DNA of 64,000 bases from Musa acuminata AAA Group (Eukaryota > Streptophyta > Magnoliopsida > Zingiberales > Musaceae): assembly GCF_036884655.1 (NCBI RefSeq), contig NC_088342.1, forward strand, positions 15,318,501-15,382,500, given 5' to 3'. Position 1 is the first letter of the stretch. Each line of letters begins with the position of its first letter. The translations under genes were made by a program, and so were the position numbers. The notes under the pieces are model-generated. The model saw nothing but the letters and a program-made list of their open reading frames with translations. It searched no databases and was not told the origin of the DNA. Shown here one piece after another: positions 1 through 10,805 of the stretch.

Positions 1-337
1 ATATTGCTTATCATATATGTAATGGGCATGGCTCAATATAATGTTTCTTGGATATGTTTTCAAATGCAAAGTATCTTATCACTTAATTTAATTTCTTTAA
101 ATGAACTAGTGATGATAAATGATATGGAGAAATGAATATATGACTAGATACATTTTTTAATTATTTGTATAAAACATCATACAATGATTAATATAATGAT
201 TTTAGTACACTTATTAGTTCTTAATATCATCAGAATATTCTTGAAACTCTATACTTTTAGAAGCAAGGAATTCAATTTTGGGTACCACACCCATATCAAT
301 TTGTGGCTAGATAGATATGGTTTCGGTCCATACTAGC

Positions 338-1287
338 CAGTGATTTAAAAAGCGCTAAGCGCCAAAAGGCGTTAAGGTCCTAAAACTCCCGAGGCACCAG
401 GCGCTTGCTCGAGCGAAGCGAGGCGCTAAAATATAAAAATATATAATATAATTAATAAATATAATTATTTAAAATTTTAAATAAAAATATAATATTAAAT
501 TAAGAATAATATATTATTAATCTATTAATAGTATTGAAAATTAATAATTTCAAATAAACCTAACAATATTAACAGTATACAGTATACTGTTAATAGTATA
601 CTGTATACTGTTAACAGTATACAGAAGGAGAAGAAGGAAGAGTGTAAGGGGGTGCTGACTGAGAAAAGAGGAAGCGGCAGCGGCAGCGGGAGTGTAAGGA
701 GGCAGCGACAGTGGGAGTGGAAGGAGGCAACGGCAGCGGGAGCGGGAGTGTAAGGAGGCAGCAGCAACGGGAGTGTAAGGAAGCAGCGGCAGCGGGAGCG
801 AGAGTGTAAGGAGGCAACGGTAGTGGGAGTGTAAGGAGGCAGCGGCAGCGGGAGCAGGAGCGGCGAGCGGCGACAGCGGCAGCGGCTAGTAGCGATAGCG
901 GTAACGGCGAGCAGTGGGCAGCGGGAGCAAGAGCGGCGAGCGGTGACAGCAGCAGCGACAGCGGTTGCAAGCAACGACAACGGCGAGCAACGGGAGCGGG
1001 AGTAGCAGCGGCAACGAGCAGGGTTAGGGTTGGGCAGCGATAGCTAATATCAATTTTAGTTGGTTCGATTGAACCAACTAACCACCGGAGACCGAACCAG
1101 ACCTAAAATCCTGGTTCGATCGCTTGGTTTAACCCAGGCGCTCGCCCGAAGCGCCCAGCGCCTGGGCTCGGGCGAGCACCCAGACGGCGCCTCTTTGAAG
1201 CGCGCCGCCTGGAAGTGAAGCGAGGCGCTCGGGCCTCGCCTCGCCCGAGCGCCTAGGCGAGCGCCCGAGCGCCTTTTTAAATCACTG
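338..1287. mobile_element. Non-autonomous hAT-type DNA transposon (950 bp)
   Basis: The ends are inverted: CAGTGATTTAAAAAGCGCT on the left and, read from the right, CAGTGATTTAAAAAGGCGCT. It is flanked by a perfect 8-bp duplication ATACTAGC (330-337 and 1288-1295), the TSD length of the hAT superfamily. Both subterminal regions are packed with GCGCC/GGCGCTCGGGCG repeats in both orientations (about 350-430 and 1130-1275), as expected for transposase-binding repeats. The middle (about 655-1020) is a GC-rich minisatellite of GGCAGCGG and GGGAGTGTAAGGAGG modules. There is no transposase. Open frames in the minisatellite are low-complexity Ser/Pro/Leu translations and are not called as genes. Confidence 0.85.
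655..1020. repeat. GC-rich minisatellite inside the hAT element
   Basis: Degenerate tandem modules of roughly 36-39 bases (GGCAGCGGCAGCGGGAG then TGTAAGGAGG) grade into simpler AGCGGCGAGCGGCGAC repeats. The modules produce long open frames on the minus strand without any recognisable domain. Confidence 0.7.
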
Positions 1288-2282
1288 ATACTAGCATACT
1301 AACAAATGGTATTGTGGCATATATCATGGTACTAAAAAGAGGAGGAAAAGACAAAGGTGGGGCAGAAGAAACAAAGAGGATGAGTACTAGGAGGCTAGGC
1401 CTAGCAACTAGACTTGATCCCGATTCGGTTCTAGTGAAGAATGGAACCAGAACCAGTCAACAATTCCACGATTCGTAACCGAACTTGAATTGATAGTTTC
1501 AGTTTGAATCGAACCGGAACCAATAGTTCCGATTCGATTCTGAACGGTGTGAAAAAAAAAAAGAAACAATCACATGACCGCTATAAGAGTCAACAATCAA
1601 CTTGACCATTGCAATGATGATCAGAACACCATTTTTTGCTTCTTCCAACAACTTAATAAACCACTAATTGAAAGGAAATTTTGGAGACTTTGAAAATAAA
1701 AAATATAAATTTTAAAATTTTAAAAGATCATTTTGTTCCTTCCAACAACTAAATAACAACTAGTTGGAAGGGTATTTTGGAAAATAATCTGTAATAATAC
1801 ATGTAAGCCCTCCTTTTTATTATTCTCCACACCAAATCAATAGCAATCTCTCTATACTCTAGTGCTCTCTAATTGCAATAGCAATATCTCTAGTACTCTC
1901 TAATTGAAATGTCATTCTCTCTACTGCAATCTATTGCCATAGTAATCTCCAATTGCAATAGCAATCTTTATGGTGTACTCTAATTGCAATATGGAAATCA
2001 ATGCCTCCAACTTCAACAAGTATGCATATGGAGGAGAATTTTGATTGTCCAACCATTTGTGCCAACTCAAGAAAGTCAACATTTTAATTTAGAGAAAGAA
2101 GAAAATACAGTAACAAAATCAATCAAGTCAAATTTACAACTTTGTTTGAAGAATAAGGTGGATATAGGACATTTAGAAAGCATATTGGCAAAATATATCA
2201 TACTCAAACTGAACTTGAGAAAGCCCAAAGTTTTACGAAATATTTTTCGATCTTTTGATTGATGGATGCATTTCTATTTGTA

Positions 2283-2334
2283 CTAATATTTGTTGGAGTA
2301 ATCATTGGCAAATGATTACTCCAACAAATATTAG
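2283..2334. repeat. Perfect 24-bp hairpin
   Basis: Two arms of 24 bases (2283-2306 and 2311-2334) are exact reverse complements, with a 4-base loop GGCA. The arm begins CTAATATTTGTTGGAGTAAT. Part of one arm recurs at about 2369, and a 24-base piece beginning GTCATTGGATTGATAGTGAT is present twice just downstream (2344 and 2393). This suggests local duplication. Confidence 0.85.
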
Positions 2335-2516
2335 AGTTTTTATGTCATTGGATTGATAGTGATTGGATTGATTACTCCAACAAATAATTATGTCATTGGA
2401 TTGATAGTGATTGGACCATACAAAAAAGAATAATTATCATAAGAGTTTTTATGAAATATATTGTTGATAATATTTATAAAATGATAGAAATCATTTTAAA
2501 AGAGTATAATTTGATT

Positions 2517-2700
2517 TGAGGTTCGTCGTACCATGGCATATCACTCGATGGGCGGTACATACTGGTTTGATAAGGGACTGGTATGGGCAATACATCGATA
2601 AGCCCTCATGTACTGTGTGTTAACATGTTCGGTACAGCTCGGTACGGACTATACCGATAGTTAGTCGATATAACGGTATGGATCGATAAGGCGAACCATG
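2517..2700. mobile_element. Small hAT-type MITE (184 bp)
   Basis: The ends TGAGGTTCGTCG and (inward from the right) CATGGTTCGCCT are flanked by a perfect 8-bp TSD ATTTGATT (2509-2516 and 2701-2708). The body is rich in GGTACGG, TACCGATA and CGGTAC modules shared with the MITEs at 9930, 10938 and 20091, so it belongs to that family. It is nested in the hAT relic at 1409-4048 and is therefore younger. Confidence 0.8.
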
Positions 2701-2739
2701 ATTTGATTTTTATTTTTTTATTTTTTGATAATGTATCTT

Positions 2740-3450
2740 CAAATACTACCTATATACAGAGTTACACAAGTTTACCAACCAGCTTTTAATGGTATATTTT
2801 TCCATATTAGATGTAGATGCCATGTTTCAAAATTTGCGTACAAGAATGGTTAAAATTTCTTGATATTTTTTAGTTCCACTAAGCGAGCAATTTCATTTTT
2901 ATGGACTCATCCACAAATAATGAATAAAATTTTACAAATTAAATGATAAAAAATCCAAAAGTTTTGAATATAAAGAATTATTATGTACTTTTGTTCCAAA
3001 TAATATAAGGTAAATCAATTTATGCCACCATCATTGAATGTTTATTAAAAAAATTTAGATGCTTTAAAAGTTTTTAATGATGCTACATATACTTTAGCTT
3101 GTATTAATTATCCTATATCTTATTTACTTTTAATTAAATATATTAATGTTATTGGTGCATTAGAAGATTATGAAAATGATAAAGCTGAAGTTGACTATTA
3201 GGGTAATAAAAACTAAGTGATTTAGTTATTTTGAAAATATTCTACTTATTTACTTTATTATGTAAATAGATTATTCTATCTATTTATTTTGAAACTACGT
3301 TTGTATGATTATTTGAGTACTTATTATGATTGTTTATATTTAGATATTCATATTAGTGAAAATTTGAGGAAAGTTATAAAAATGATCATTGATTTATTAC
3401 CATTTATAGAAGACAGATTAACTCCAATTTTCTGAATATATGGATCAAGT
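2740..3450 (+). pseudogene. hAT transposase fragment (pseudogene)
   Basis: Translation from about 2788 reads NGIFFHIRCRCHVSKFA. This corresponds to the hAT catalytic-core block around the conserved R-C-x-x-H-V/I motif that precedes the third catalytic region. Further blocks in shifting frames (LDALKVFNDATYTLACINYP near 3057-3116 and LRKVIKMIIDLLPFIEDRL near 3363-3420) resemble the following helical region. Several stops and frame changes separate the blocks. The C-terminal dimerisation block was not recognised. It belongs to the element at 1409-4048 and cannot encode an active enzyme. Confidence 0.55.
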
Positions 3451-4254
3451 TGGTGAATAATTATGATTGTAAAGATAAAAGAAACCTAGGGGATCGACAG
3501 GCTCGAACTCCTATCTTAATATTTATCCATATACTTCTTTTCAATTTGTTATAGATTTTCCAATTCTTCAATGGTAGGCATGCCATTCAACAATCATTTT
3601 AATTTTATCAATTATTATAAAACAAAATTAAGCAACTTCGATGTCAATAGTAACTGTAGAACAAGCTTCTAGTCCAGGGGAGGTATATTTGATGAGACCC
3701 ATTTGAGTATAGCCTCTTGAATCAATTGAGGCCTAAGCATGTCTTTGATGATTGAACAAAAGCAAAGAAATGAAGATTTACTTGATTTATCAACCCAAGA
3801 AACAATAAGAATATCTGACAGCGATTGAGGTAAGAGGTTATTTAATTTATATCATTCTGTGTATAAGATTATGTAAAATTTGATAGAAATTAAAAAGTTA
3901 TAAAAAATAAAAAAATAAAAAAGTCAGTTCCTACAGTTCTGAATGGGAACCAAAATCGCCTGGAATTGATCCGGTTCTAGCTTCATGTTTCGATAGAATC
4001 GGAATCATTGTTCCGAAACTGATATTTCTGAAACCAAAGTCGGTTCTACTAGCAACAATGACCAAGCAGGCAATAGTTGGAAGTCGAGTCCATGAGTAAA
4101 GCCCTAATTAGACTGCCCAAAAGGGGATAGTTCATACACGCCTGGACTACTAATACCGACGAGTACAAAATTACAATCCTTGATTAAAAATAATTCCTTT
4201 TAGTATGAGTAAGTTAGGAATACTAATTACTAACATTATTAAGAAAACATATAC

Positions 4255-5251
4255 TAATCAAGGATGATCAAGCCAAGTTTGAGTCGAACTCCAATTCGGC
4301 TCAACCGATGTTCGAGTAGAACTCCCAATCAATTCCAAACAATCCAACCAAACCAATCAAAAGCTCGAAACCAAGCTCAAGGGCCAGTTTCAAATCAGCT
4401 CAAGTTTTAATCAAGTTTAGCTCAACCCGAGTTCAAGTCAACCTCCACTTCAGCTCAACCAAACTTGGACTCGAATTCCGATCCAACCTCAATCCTGCTG
4501 AACTCAACTCGAGCTCAGTCTCAAGCTTCAAAGTTTGATGCGGCTAGACCAATTGCAAATCCCACCAGCTCAAACCAGCAACAAGACCAGATCAGAAAAG
4601 GAGCTAGCGGCCAATTGAAGGCATAAAAATGGGGCATCGACCCTAGGAGAGTCATAAACTCCTTAGGACTCTCCCCCATGCCCCAACCTATAAATCAAGG
4701 GGGTGTGCAACCTTTAACTCTTAAGAAACCAGCTGACCCTAGCCTCTGAACCAAGAGAAAAAGAGAAGAGAGAAGAGGAGAGTTTGGTAGCTTCATCTTC
4801 CTCAAGCAACAACTCAGTTCAACCCTTCTTCCACCAAGCCTGTTGTAGTCTCCTTGCAGCAGAGAAAAGGTTCAAAGCCAGCAGGCCCTAGCAGCAACCT
4901 GTAACACGAGTAGTCAGCAATAACTTGCAACTAGAAGAGTCACAACTGTTACTTCTGAAAGTCGAGAACAGCCAGCTACGACTTCGTCTTCCTCATCAAC
5001 AGCAACACCAACTGCAATAGCTGCTGATCCCAACCATAGGAGTAGGTACTTGTGGCCTAAAAGAAAGGAGAAGAGAAAGGGAGAAGGTGGTAGCAAGCTA
5101 TAGCACCTTCGATCAACACTTGTCGTGCGAGAACTTCGAGCATTATCGCACATGAAGACCTTACATTACAAAACACGTAACTCGCCCGCGAAGACATCAA
5201 TCCACTTTGAGGAACATTCAGTGTTGCCGAGTCCTTTCCCCATATGAATCA
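4255..5251 (+). repeat. 5' LTR of the gypsy-type element
   Basis: It aligns with 8109-9194 along its length. Shared features are runs of TCAAGTT/AGCTCAA modules in U3, a CTATAAATCAAGGGGGTG promoter-like box (near 4690; compare CTATAAAACAAGGGGGTG near 8737) and a GAAGACAT...AATCCACT block near the end. The first bases are TA rather than TG, probably a mutation, since the 3' copy starts TG. Confidence 0.75.
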
Positions 5252-5263
5252 GGTAGTATTAGA

Positions 5264-6252
5264 CAGGGGTTTAAATAGGCGGTCGGGCACTTGCCTAGGC
5301 ACTCAGGTGAGGCAAGGCAAGGCCCGAGCGCCTCACAGATTCGCTAGGTGACGCACTTCAGTGAAGCACCACCTGAGCGCTCGCCTAAACCCAGGCGCTG
5401 AGTGCCTCAGGCGAGCACCCGATTGAAACCATGCAACCCTAGCGCCTACAGCTCGGTTGAACAGTAGCTAGTTGGTTCAATTGAACCAAGCTACATCAGG
5501 TTACTTTACTTGCAAAACCCACCCCCTGCCTCCCCACGCAACCTCGAGCAACCCCAGTGTCGCCTCTGCCTCCGCCGCGTCTTTGTTGTTGCCTCCACCA
5601 CCGACACACATAATCGACACTTCCTCTGTCGCTACCTCTATAGCTTTTGTACGCAATTCTCTCTACTGCCACTACTTCCGTGTGAGCTCCTTCCACCGTC
5701 GAGGGAGAGGACCGCAGCTTCCTCCACCGCCGACGGAGACATCTGAAGCTTCCTCTGCCCATGCCATCATCATCCACAGCTTCCGCTGCCGCTGCTACCA
5801 CCGTCGTCTGAAGCATTCTCCATCGCTACTGTTGCTGGCCGTAGCTTCCTCCACCGCTACTATCGTCCGAAGCTTCCTCCATCACTGCTGGTATTGTTGT
5901 CGTCTACAACTTCCTCCGTCATCGTTGTTGTCATTCGTAGCTTCCTCCACTGCCGCTGCCATCATCCAAAAGTTCCTCCGTCACCGTCGCCCTCTCCTTT
6001 CCCACTTTACATCGTCGATGACTCTTTTCTCCCCACTAATCACTATTAACAGTAGATTAAATACTATTAACAATAGATTGTTAACTACTGTTATCATATA
6101 ATAATTTAGATTTTAGCATTGCTAATCTCTATTTATCAATTATATTATATTTTTTATATTTTAATATTTCAGAGCCCCTCGCTTCGCTTAAGCGAAAGCC
6201 TAATGCCTCGAGCATTTTGGAACCTTGGCATCTATCGCTTTTTAAATCACTA
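5264..6252. mobile_element. Non-autonomous hAT element inserted at the gypsy PBS
   Basis: The left end CAGGGGTTTAAATAGGCG and the right end, read inward as TAGTGATTTAAAAAGCGA, resemble the termini of the 338-1287 element. The flanks GTATTAGA (5256-5263) and GTACTAGA (6253-6260) match at 7 of 8 bases. Subterminal GAGCGCC/GGCGAGC repeats are dense on the left. The core (about 5520-6030) is GC-rich trinucleotide-biased DNA (CTTCCTCC, GCCGCTGC, CACCGTCG) that yields Ser/Pro-rich open frames. These are composition artefacts, not genes. Confidence 0.8.
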
Positions 6253-6373
6253 GTACTAGAGTAACGATCCTCACCTATGGATGGTTACCATAAAAGGATA
6301 TAAAGACTTTGATGAAGAATTAAAGAAGTTAGAGTTTTTACCCTGCTCATCGATGAAATGAGACAACGATGCA

Positions 6374-7530
6374 ATGACAACAAGCAATTCAATAGCATAT
6401 GCGGACCTTGCTGCCCAAGTTGCTATGCTCTCACAAAAGATGGAAGATGTGTTGGGTTGGATCCGATCTCAAGTCAACCCAATAGCGAAAGACGACGGAA
6501 ATAAGTGTCGCAGTGAAGGAGAAAGGGTCATCTTCATCGAACATCCAAACTGGTTAATTGAAAACACACTACAATAAGTAAGTGATGATGATGTTAATGT
6601 TGCAAAACCGGTGGCAACAGAAAGGCTTAGACCCTTCTGAGTTAAGGCCCAAATCAACATCCCCTCCTACGACAGCTCTATCAACATTGAGGTATTGGAT
6701 GTGGCTTGATTAACTTGACATCTATTTTACTCTCTATGGGTATAGCGATAAGGACAAAGTCACGTTTGCACGATTCAAATTTATCGGTTATGCTCTAGCA
6801 TGGTGGAAGGCATACCTCCGATCTTATGGCAAAGAATAGGTGACATGGGAACAATTTAAAAGGCTCCTACGTTAAGAATTCTACTTGACGAGATATGTAG
6901 AAGACTAGTGTTGTCGATGGTATGGCTTACAGTAATGATAAGACCAATCCTTTTGGACTACATCGAATTCTGACAAGCGATGGTGCTTGGTATTTCTCTT
7001 GATGACTACTCGACGATTACTGTTGGTTTTCATGATCAGATAGCACTAAATTGAGCCTCTTCAAGGTGTATGACATCTTGAGTGCTAGCGGGACAATTAT
7101 GGTGATCGAGAGTAAGAATACATTCCATAGCGTTAAGACTACAGAGAAGGACAAAGAGGCCTACTCGAAGGCCAAGGAAAATTATGGAAACAGTAAGAAT
7201 TCCTCTTCCTCAAAGAAAAGTGGTATTTTCTACGATCACTGTAAAATTGCTAGTCAAACAGGGAGAAGTGCTAAAAGGTTCACCCGGATCTCTTCCCAAA
7301 AAGGTGAAAAAAGAATAACCAAAGTTTGAAGGATAGTGGTTGTGACCGTTGGCAATGATTCCACTAAACTTGCACCGGTTGATCGTACGGATCCAAGTCT
7401 ATTGTTGATGACAAAGATGAAGGTTATAAACTCGAGTCCATCCCCCAATCCAAAAGTTCGAGAAGAACTGTTCACATTAAAAATTCAGGTGAAGCAAGAG
7501 GTTGGTGTTATCCTCAATAACGGTTGCTAG
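6374..7530 (+). pseudogene. gypsy-type gag remnant
   Basis: The plus strand begins with ATG at 6374 and translates as MTTSNSIAYADLAAQVAMLS, a coiled-coil-like start. After a frame break it has a retrotransposon gag block near 6720-6900 (FARFKFIGYALAWWKAYL, then VTWEQFKRLL) typical of the Retrotrans_gag family of Ty3/gypsy capsid proteins. In-frame stops are visible within this block. Downstream frames (7051-7329, 7336-7530) are basic and Ser/Lys-rich, as in a gag tail, without a clear zinc knuckle. No RT motif follows. The protein would form the particle in the intact ancestor; this copy cannot. Confidence 0.6.
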
Positions 7531-8108
7531 AAGAACTGCCAATGCAAGATCCGCTTCGCAATCACCAATCTATAAATCAATGAGGTGACATGCAAAGTGG
7601 TGTTGCTTGACATATGTCAAGTCATCATTGGGAGCCCCTACCTATGGCATCGATATGTTATTTATTTTTGTTGAGCCCAACAATATCAATTCCAAAAGGA
7701 TAGAAACAAATTTCTCATCACATGAGATCCGATTAGTTTGACAATAGATTAAAATCTGCTAACTAAGCAAAACGAATGGTGAAGCTTGCTGGAAGCTTGT
7801 GGCTTTAACTACTGCATGCAGGAAATCTCAGTCTTCCTCTATATGACAAAGAAGGAGAAACAAAGAGGGGTAACAACAAGCTTGTAGCCTCAAAAAGTCC
7901 AAAAGCAAGACCCTCAAGTTGATGATGTGATCGACGACGAGGAGAACCCTATCAAGACGGTGCAAAAGAGGTCATGGTCGGGCACGATGACGGTAACAAC
8001 AATGACGAGCCAAAGCAAAATCTCTGATTGCCTGCACCCGCAGATGGAGAGAAGCAAAACCTCTGTTCCCAATTCAACGATAGCTGAATCACCTAAATGG
8101 GGGAGCCA
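7531..8108 (+). other. Decayed region after gag, ending in a PPT
   Basis: There are short interrupted frames only. A stretch near 7590-7660 could be a protease remnant but no catalytic D-T/S-G is visible. The last 15 bases (8094-8108) form the polypurine tract AAATGGGGGAGCCA. Confidence 0.4.
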
Positions 8109-9194
8109 TGATAAGGGATGATCAATCTGAGTTTGAGTCAAACTCCAATTCAGTTCAACCGAAGTTCGAGTTGAACTCCAAATTGATCTTAATCCAACCG
8201 AACCAACTGAAGCTAGAATCCGAGCTCAAGGATCAAATTCAAGTCAGCCTAAGTCTCACTCAAGTTCCACTCAACCTGAGATCAAGTCAAACTCTAATTC
8301 AGCTCAACTGGACTTTGACTCAAACTCCAATTCCATCTCAATCTTACTAAACTCAACTTGAGCTCAATCTCAAACTTCAAGTTAGATGCAACCAAGCCAA
8401 TTGCAGATTCAACCAGTTCAAACCAGCAACAAGCTCCAATTCTGACTCAGATTAGGAGAGGAGCTGGCAGCCAATTGAAGGCAGAAACAAGGGGCGCCAA
8501 CCCTATGAGAGTCCTAAACTCCTTCGGACTCTCCCCCATGCGCCAACCTACAAAACAGGTGGGTGTGCCTGCAACCTTCAACTCTTCAGAAACCAGATGA
8601 CCAGTTCAAACCAGCAACAATATCCAATTCAGACTTGGATTAAGAGAGGAGCTGGCGGCCAAATGAAGGCAGAAACAAGAAGCACCGACCCTATGAGAAT
8701 CCTAAACTCCTTAGGACTCTCCCGCATGCCTGAACCTATAAAACAAGGGGGTGTGCAACCTTCAACTCTTCAGAAACCAGACAACCATAGCCTCTAAGCC
8801 GAGAGAAAGAGCAAAGACGAGGAGAATTTGACATCTTCATCTTCCTCAAGCAGCATCTCAGTTCATCCCTTCTTCCTCCAAGCCTACTGCAGCCTCCTTA
8901 AAACAGGGAAAAGATTAAAAGCCAATGGACCCTCATAGCACCAACCTGCAACAAGAGTAGTTGGCAGCAACTTGCAACATGCAACAAGAGGAGGTCCTTA
9001 CGATCGAGAAGGAGAGAAAAGGGGAGAGGGCAACAGCAAGCTGGAGCCCCTTCAATCAGCGCCTATCGCGAGATTAATCCAAGCATTATCGCTCATGAAA
9101 TCCTTACATTACAAAAGGCACAACTCCTCTGTGAAGACATAAATCCACTCAAAGGAAGGTTCGGCGTCATCAAGTCCATTCCCCATGTGTATCA
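8109..9194 (+). repeat. 3' LTR with tandem promoter duplication
   Basis: It starts TGATAAGGGATGATCAA and ends ATCA, matching the 5' LTR. It is longer because a 188-bp unit starting ACCAGTTCAAACCAGCAAC is present twice in tandem (8412-8599 and 8600-8787). Each copy carries the TATA-like box: CTACAAAACAGG in the first, diverged copy and CTATAAAACAAG in the second. Confidence 0.75.
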
Positions 9195-9199
9195 TAGAC

Positions 9200-9929
9200 T
9201 ATCTAATATTATAAACATATATCAAGACACATTATTAAATGACCTAAATCACAAGGCTTAGATGCAAAGTCTAAAGGTGCTAATGCAAGTAGTCCTCCCC
9301 CTTCAGTAGAGGCTATATCTCAAATATGAATCTTTGTCATTCATATTGCAAAAGAGAATCATGGTGTCGAGGCTCACCCTTTCAATATTAAGCTTCACCA
9401 TATAATATTTGATATTAACTATTGTTATCATCCTATATGTGCAGTATCACATTAGTTTTTAAAGATTTGACATATCAATATAACCAAATTGTATCATACC
9501 ATTATCAGGTATATATGTGTCACAAGAGGATTGAAAATAGAAGGCAAAGTTAAATTACTACTAATTAGTTATATTTAAGATAAAATTTTATTTTAAAAAT
9601 TAATCTTTATAACATAAGAGATAGAAATAATATATTTTAACAACTCCACATGTAGTTGCCTGAAATTTGACAATTGGAGGTTGATTCTACACATTTAAGA
9701 TAAGTTTGACAACGTTATCCATATTTGCAATGAAAACTTTGTAACTGAATCAAGCAACAAAAACAGTAGGGATACAACTAAATTGTTATACAGCCACATA
9801 TCTACGATGTCATCTGACTACCTCAAATAAGGCTATGCAACCACAATTGATATTTTATATGTGATATGTACAAGGATCAAAATGTGATCATATATGTGAA
9901 TTGTATTTCCTCTTTATAAGTATTGATAG
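9200..9929. other. AT-rich intergenic or intronic stretch
   Basis: No domain, RNA or repeat structure was recognised. It lies between the gypsy element and a MITE. If LUH continues to the left of the window, this is part of its 13th intron. Confidence 0.4.
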
Positions 9930-10202
9930 CATGGTATGCAGTACCGAATGGTACCGCCCGGTATAGGTGGTACGTACCGATCCGATGGTATACCGATATG
10001 TGGACTACCCGGTACCGCTACAGTACTACAGTATTATATTGTAACAGTGCTACAGTGCTACAGTAATGAAAAAATATATAAAATTATTCGGTACACCAGG
10101 GTGTACCACTCGGTATGCACTGGTGTACCGCTCGGTACACCGGTACCGTACCGTACCCAGCCAACCTCAAAACACCGGTACGGTACGGTATTACATACCT
10201 TG
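9930..10202. mobile_element. Small hAT-type MITE (273 bp)
   Basis: The ends CATGGTATGCAGTACCG and (inward from the right) CAAGGTATGTAATACCG are strong inverted repeats. A perfect 8-bp TSD ATTGATAG flanks it (9922-9929 and 10203-10210). The interior is filled with GGTAC/CGGTACC modules and two ACAGTACTACAGT-type repeats. It belongs to the same family as 2517, 10938 and 20091. Confidence 0.85.
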
Positions 10203-10655
10203 ATTGATAGTATCATATATATGATTACATTATCATGTGACATTCATCAATTAGACCTATATCTAACCTACATTTTATAAATTAAACCTCCATTTATTCT
10301 AATAAAAAAAGAAAGATCTTGACCTGCAGGTAGGTTGGTCAAATCAGGCCGAGAATATGTTCCCTTGATACTATGGATCAATCTGATCCAAAACATAGTA
10401 AATTTTTGCTAAAAGGCAATGTCAAACATGCTTTGACCCACCAATCCACCAATATAAACCCTTTCACCTGACCAAACCCTACCCACTAGCTATATGGGTC
10501 AATTAAAAGTCGAGAAAACCTAGGTCAGATCTATGTCCCCTTTTCTACTGCCTCTCAAACCTGACCTGACCTAACCCATAATAAACACACAAGGCACAAC
10601 CACACAGTAAAATGGAAAAAAAACAAGGCAAAGTTAAGAAAGAACCAATCCTTAC

Positions 10656-10805
10656 TTGCGCAGAATCCCAGAGTTTCACAAGTCTGTCAAAAGATGATGT
10701 CGCTAGCTGAGTTGAATTTGGCCTAAAACGAACATCAGTAATGATAAGACTATGCTCTTCTTGAGTACTCTCTGTTTGCCGGGTTTCCATATTCCAGAGA
10801 ACAGC
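10656..10805 (-). CDS. LUH: LUH coding exon 13 (WD40 repeat 2)
   Basis: 150 nt encoding [37 protein letters not shown] and VKLWDSAQ. The donor GTAAGG is good, so a further exon is expected downstream, but none is recognisable in the remaining 10.6 kb of this strand. Confidence 0.92.

Larger units (their letters stand above)
1409..4048 (+). mobile_element. Degenerate hAT transposon with transposase relic
   Basis: The left end TAGACTTGATCCCGATTCGG and the right end (read inward TAGAACCGACTTTGGTTTCA) form imperfect inverted repeats starting TAGA. They are flanked by a perfect 8-bp TSD CTAGCAAC (1401-1408 and 4049-4056). Subterminal regions on both sides repeat CGGTTC/GAACCG modules (about 1420-1545 and 3925-4045). 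At 2640 bp it is long enough to be a decayed autonomous hAT. The interior holds a frame-broken transposase on the plus strand and two later additions: a perfect hairpin (2283-2334) and a small MITE (2517-2700). Confidence 0.8.
4255..9194 (+). mobile_element. Gag-only Ty3/gypsy-type LTR retrotransposon
   Basis: Two similar long repeats (4255-5251 and 8109-9194) bound a short interior with a decayed gag and no recognisable RT, RNase H or integrase. A purine tract AAATGGGGGAGCCA immediately precedes the right repeat. Flanks TATAC (4250-4254) and TAGAC (9195-9199) differ at one base and are the likely TSD. A hAT element (5264-6252) occupies the point just after the 5' LTR. Without that insert the element is about 3.9 kb, a size that fits gag-only non-autonomous elements. 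The plus orientation follows from gag and the polypurine tract. Confidence 0.75.

Noticed and set aside
525..980. Long open frames (Ser/Leu/Pro/Arg-rich) on the minus strand
   Set aside because: They translate a GC-rich minisatellite in a hAT element; overlapping frames have the same low-complexity look and no domain.
1984..2262. 92-codon open frame in the hAT relic
   Set aside because: It could be an N-terminal exon of the transposase, but no BED zinc finger or other motif was found, so it is not called.
5472..6101. 209-codon open frame
   Set aside because: Trinucleotide-biased interior of a non-autonomous hAT element; Ser/His/Pro-rich without family features, and other frames are equally open.
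1..10655. Missing LUH WD40 exons
   Set aside because: Searched on the minus strand for LWD/GHS-type blocks; only transposon and AT-rich sequence was recognised, so no further exon is annotated.
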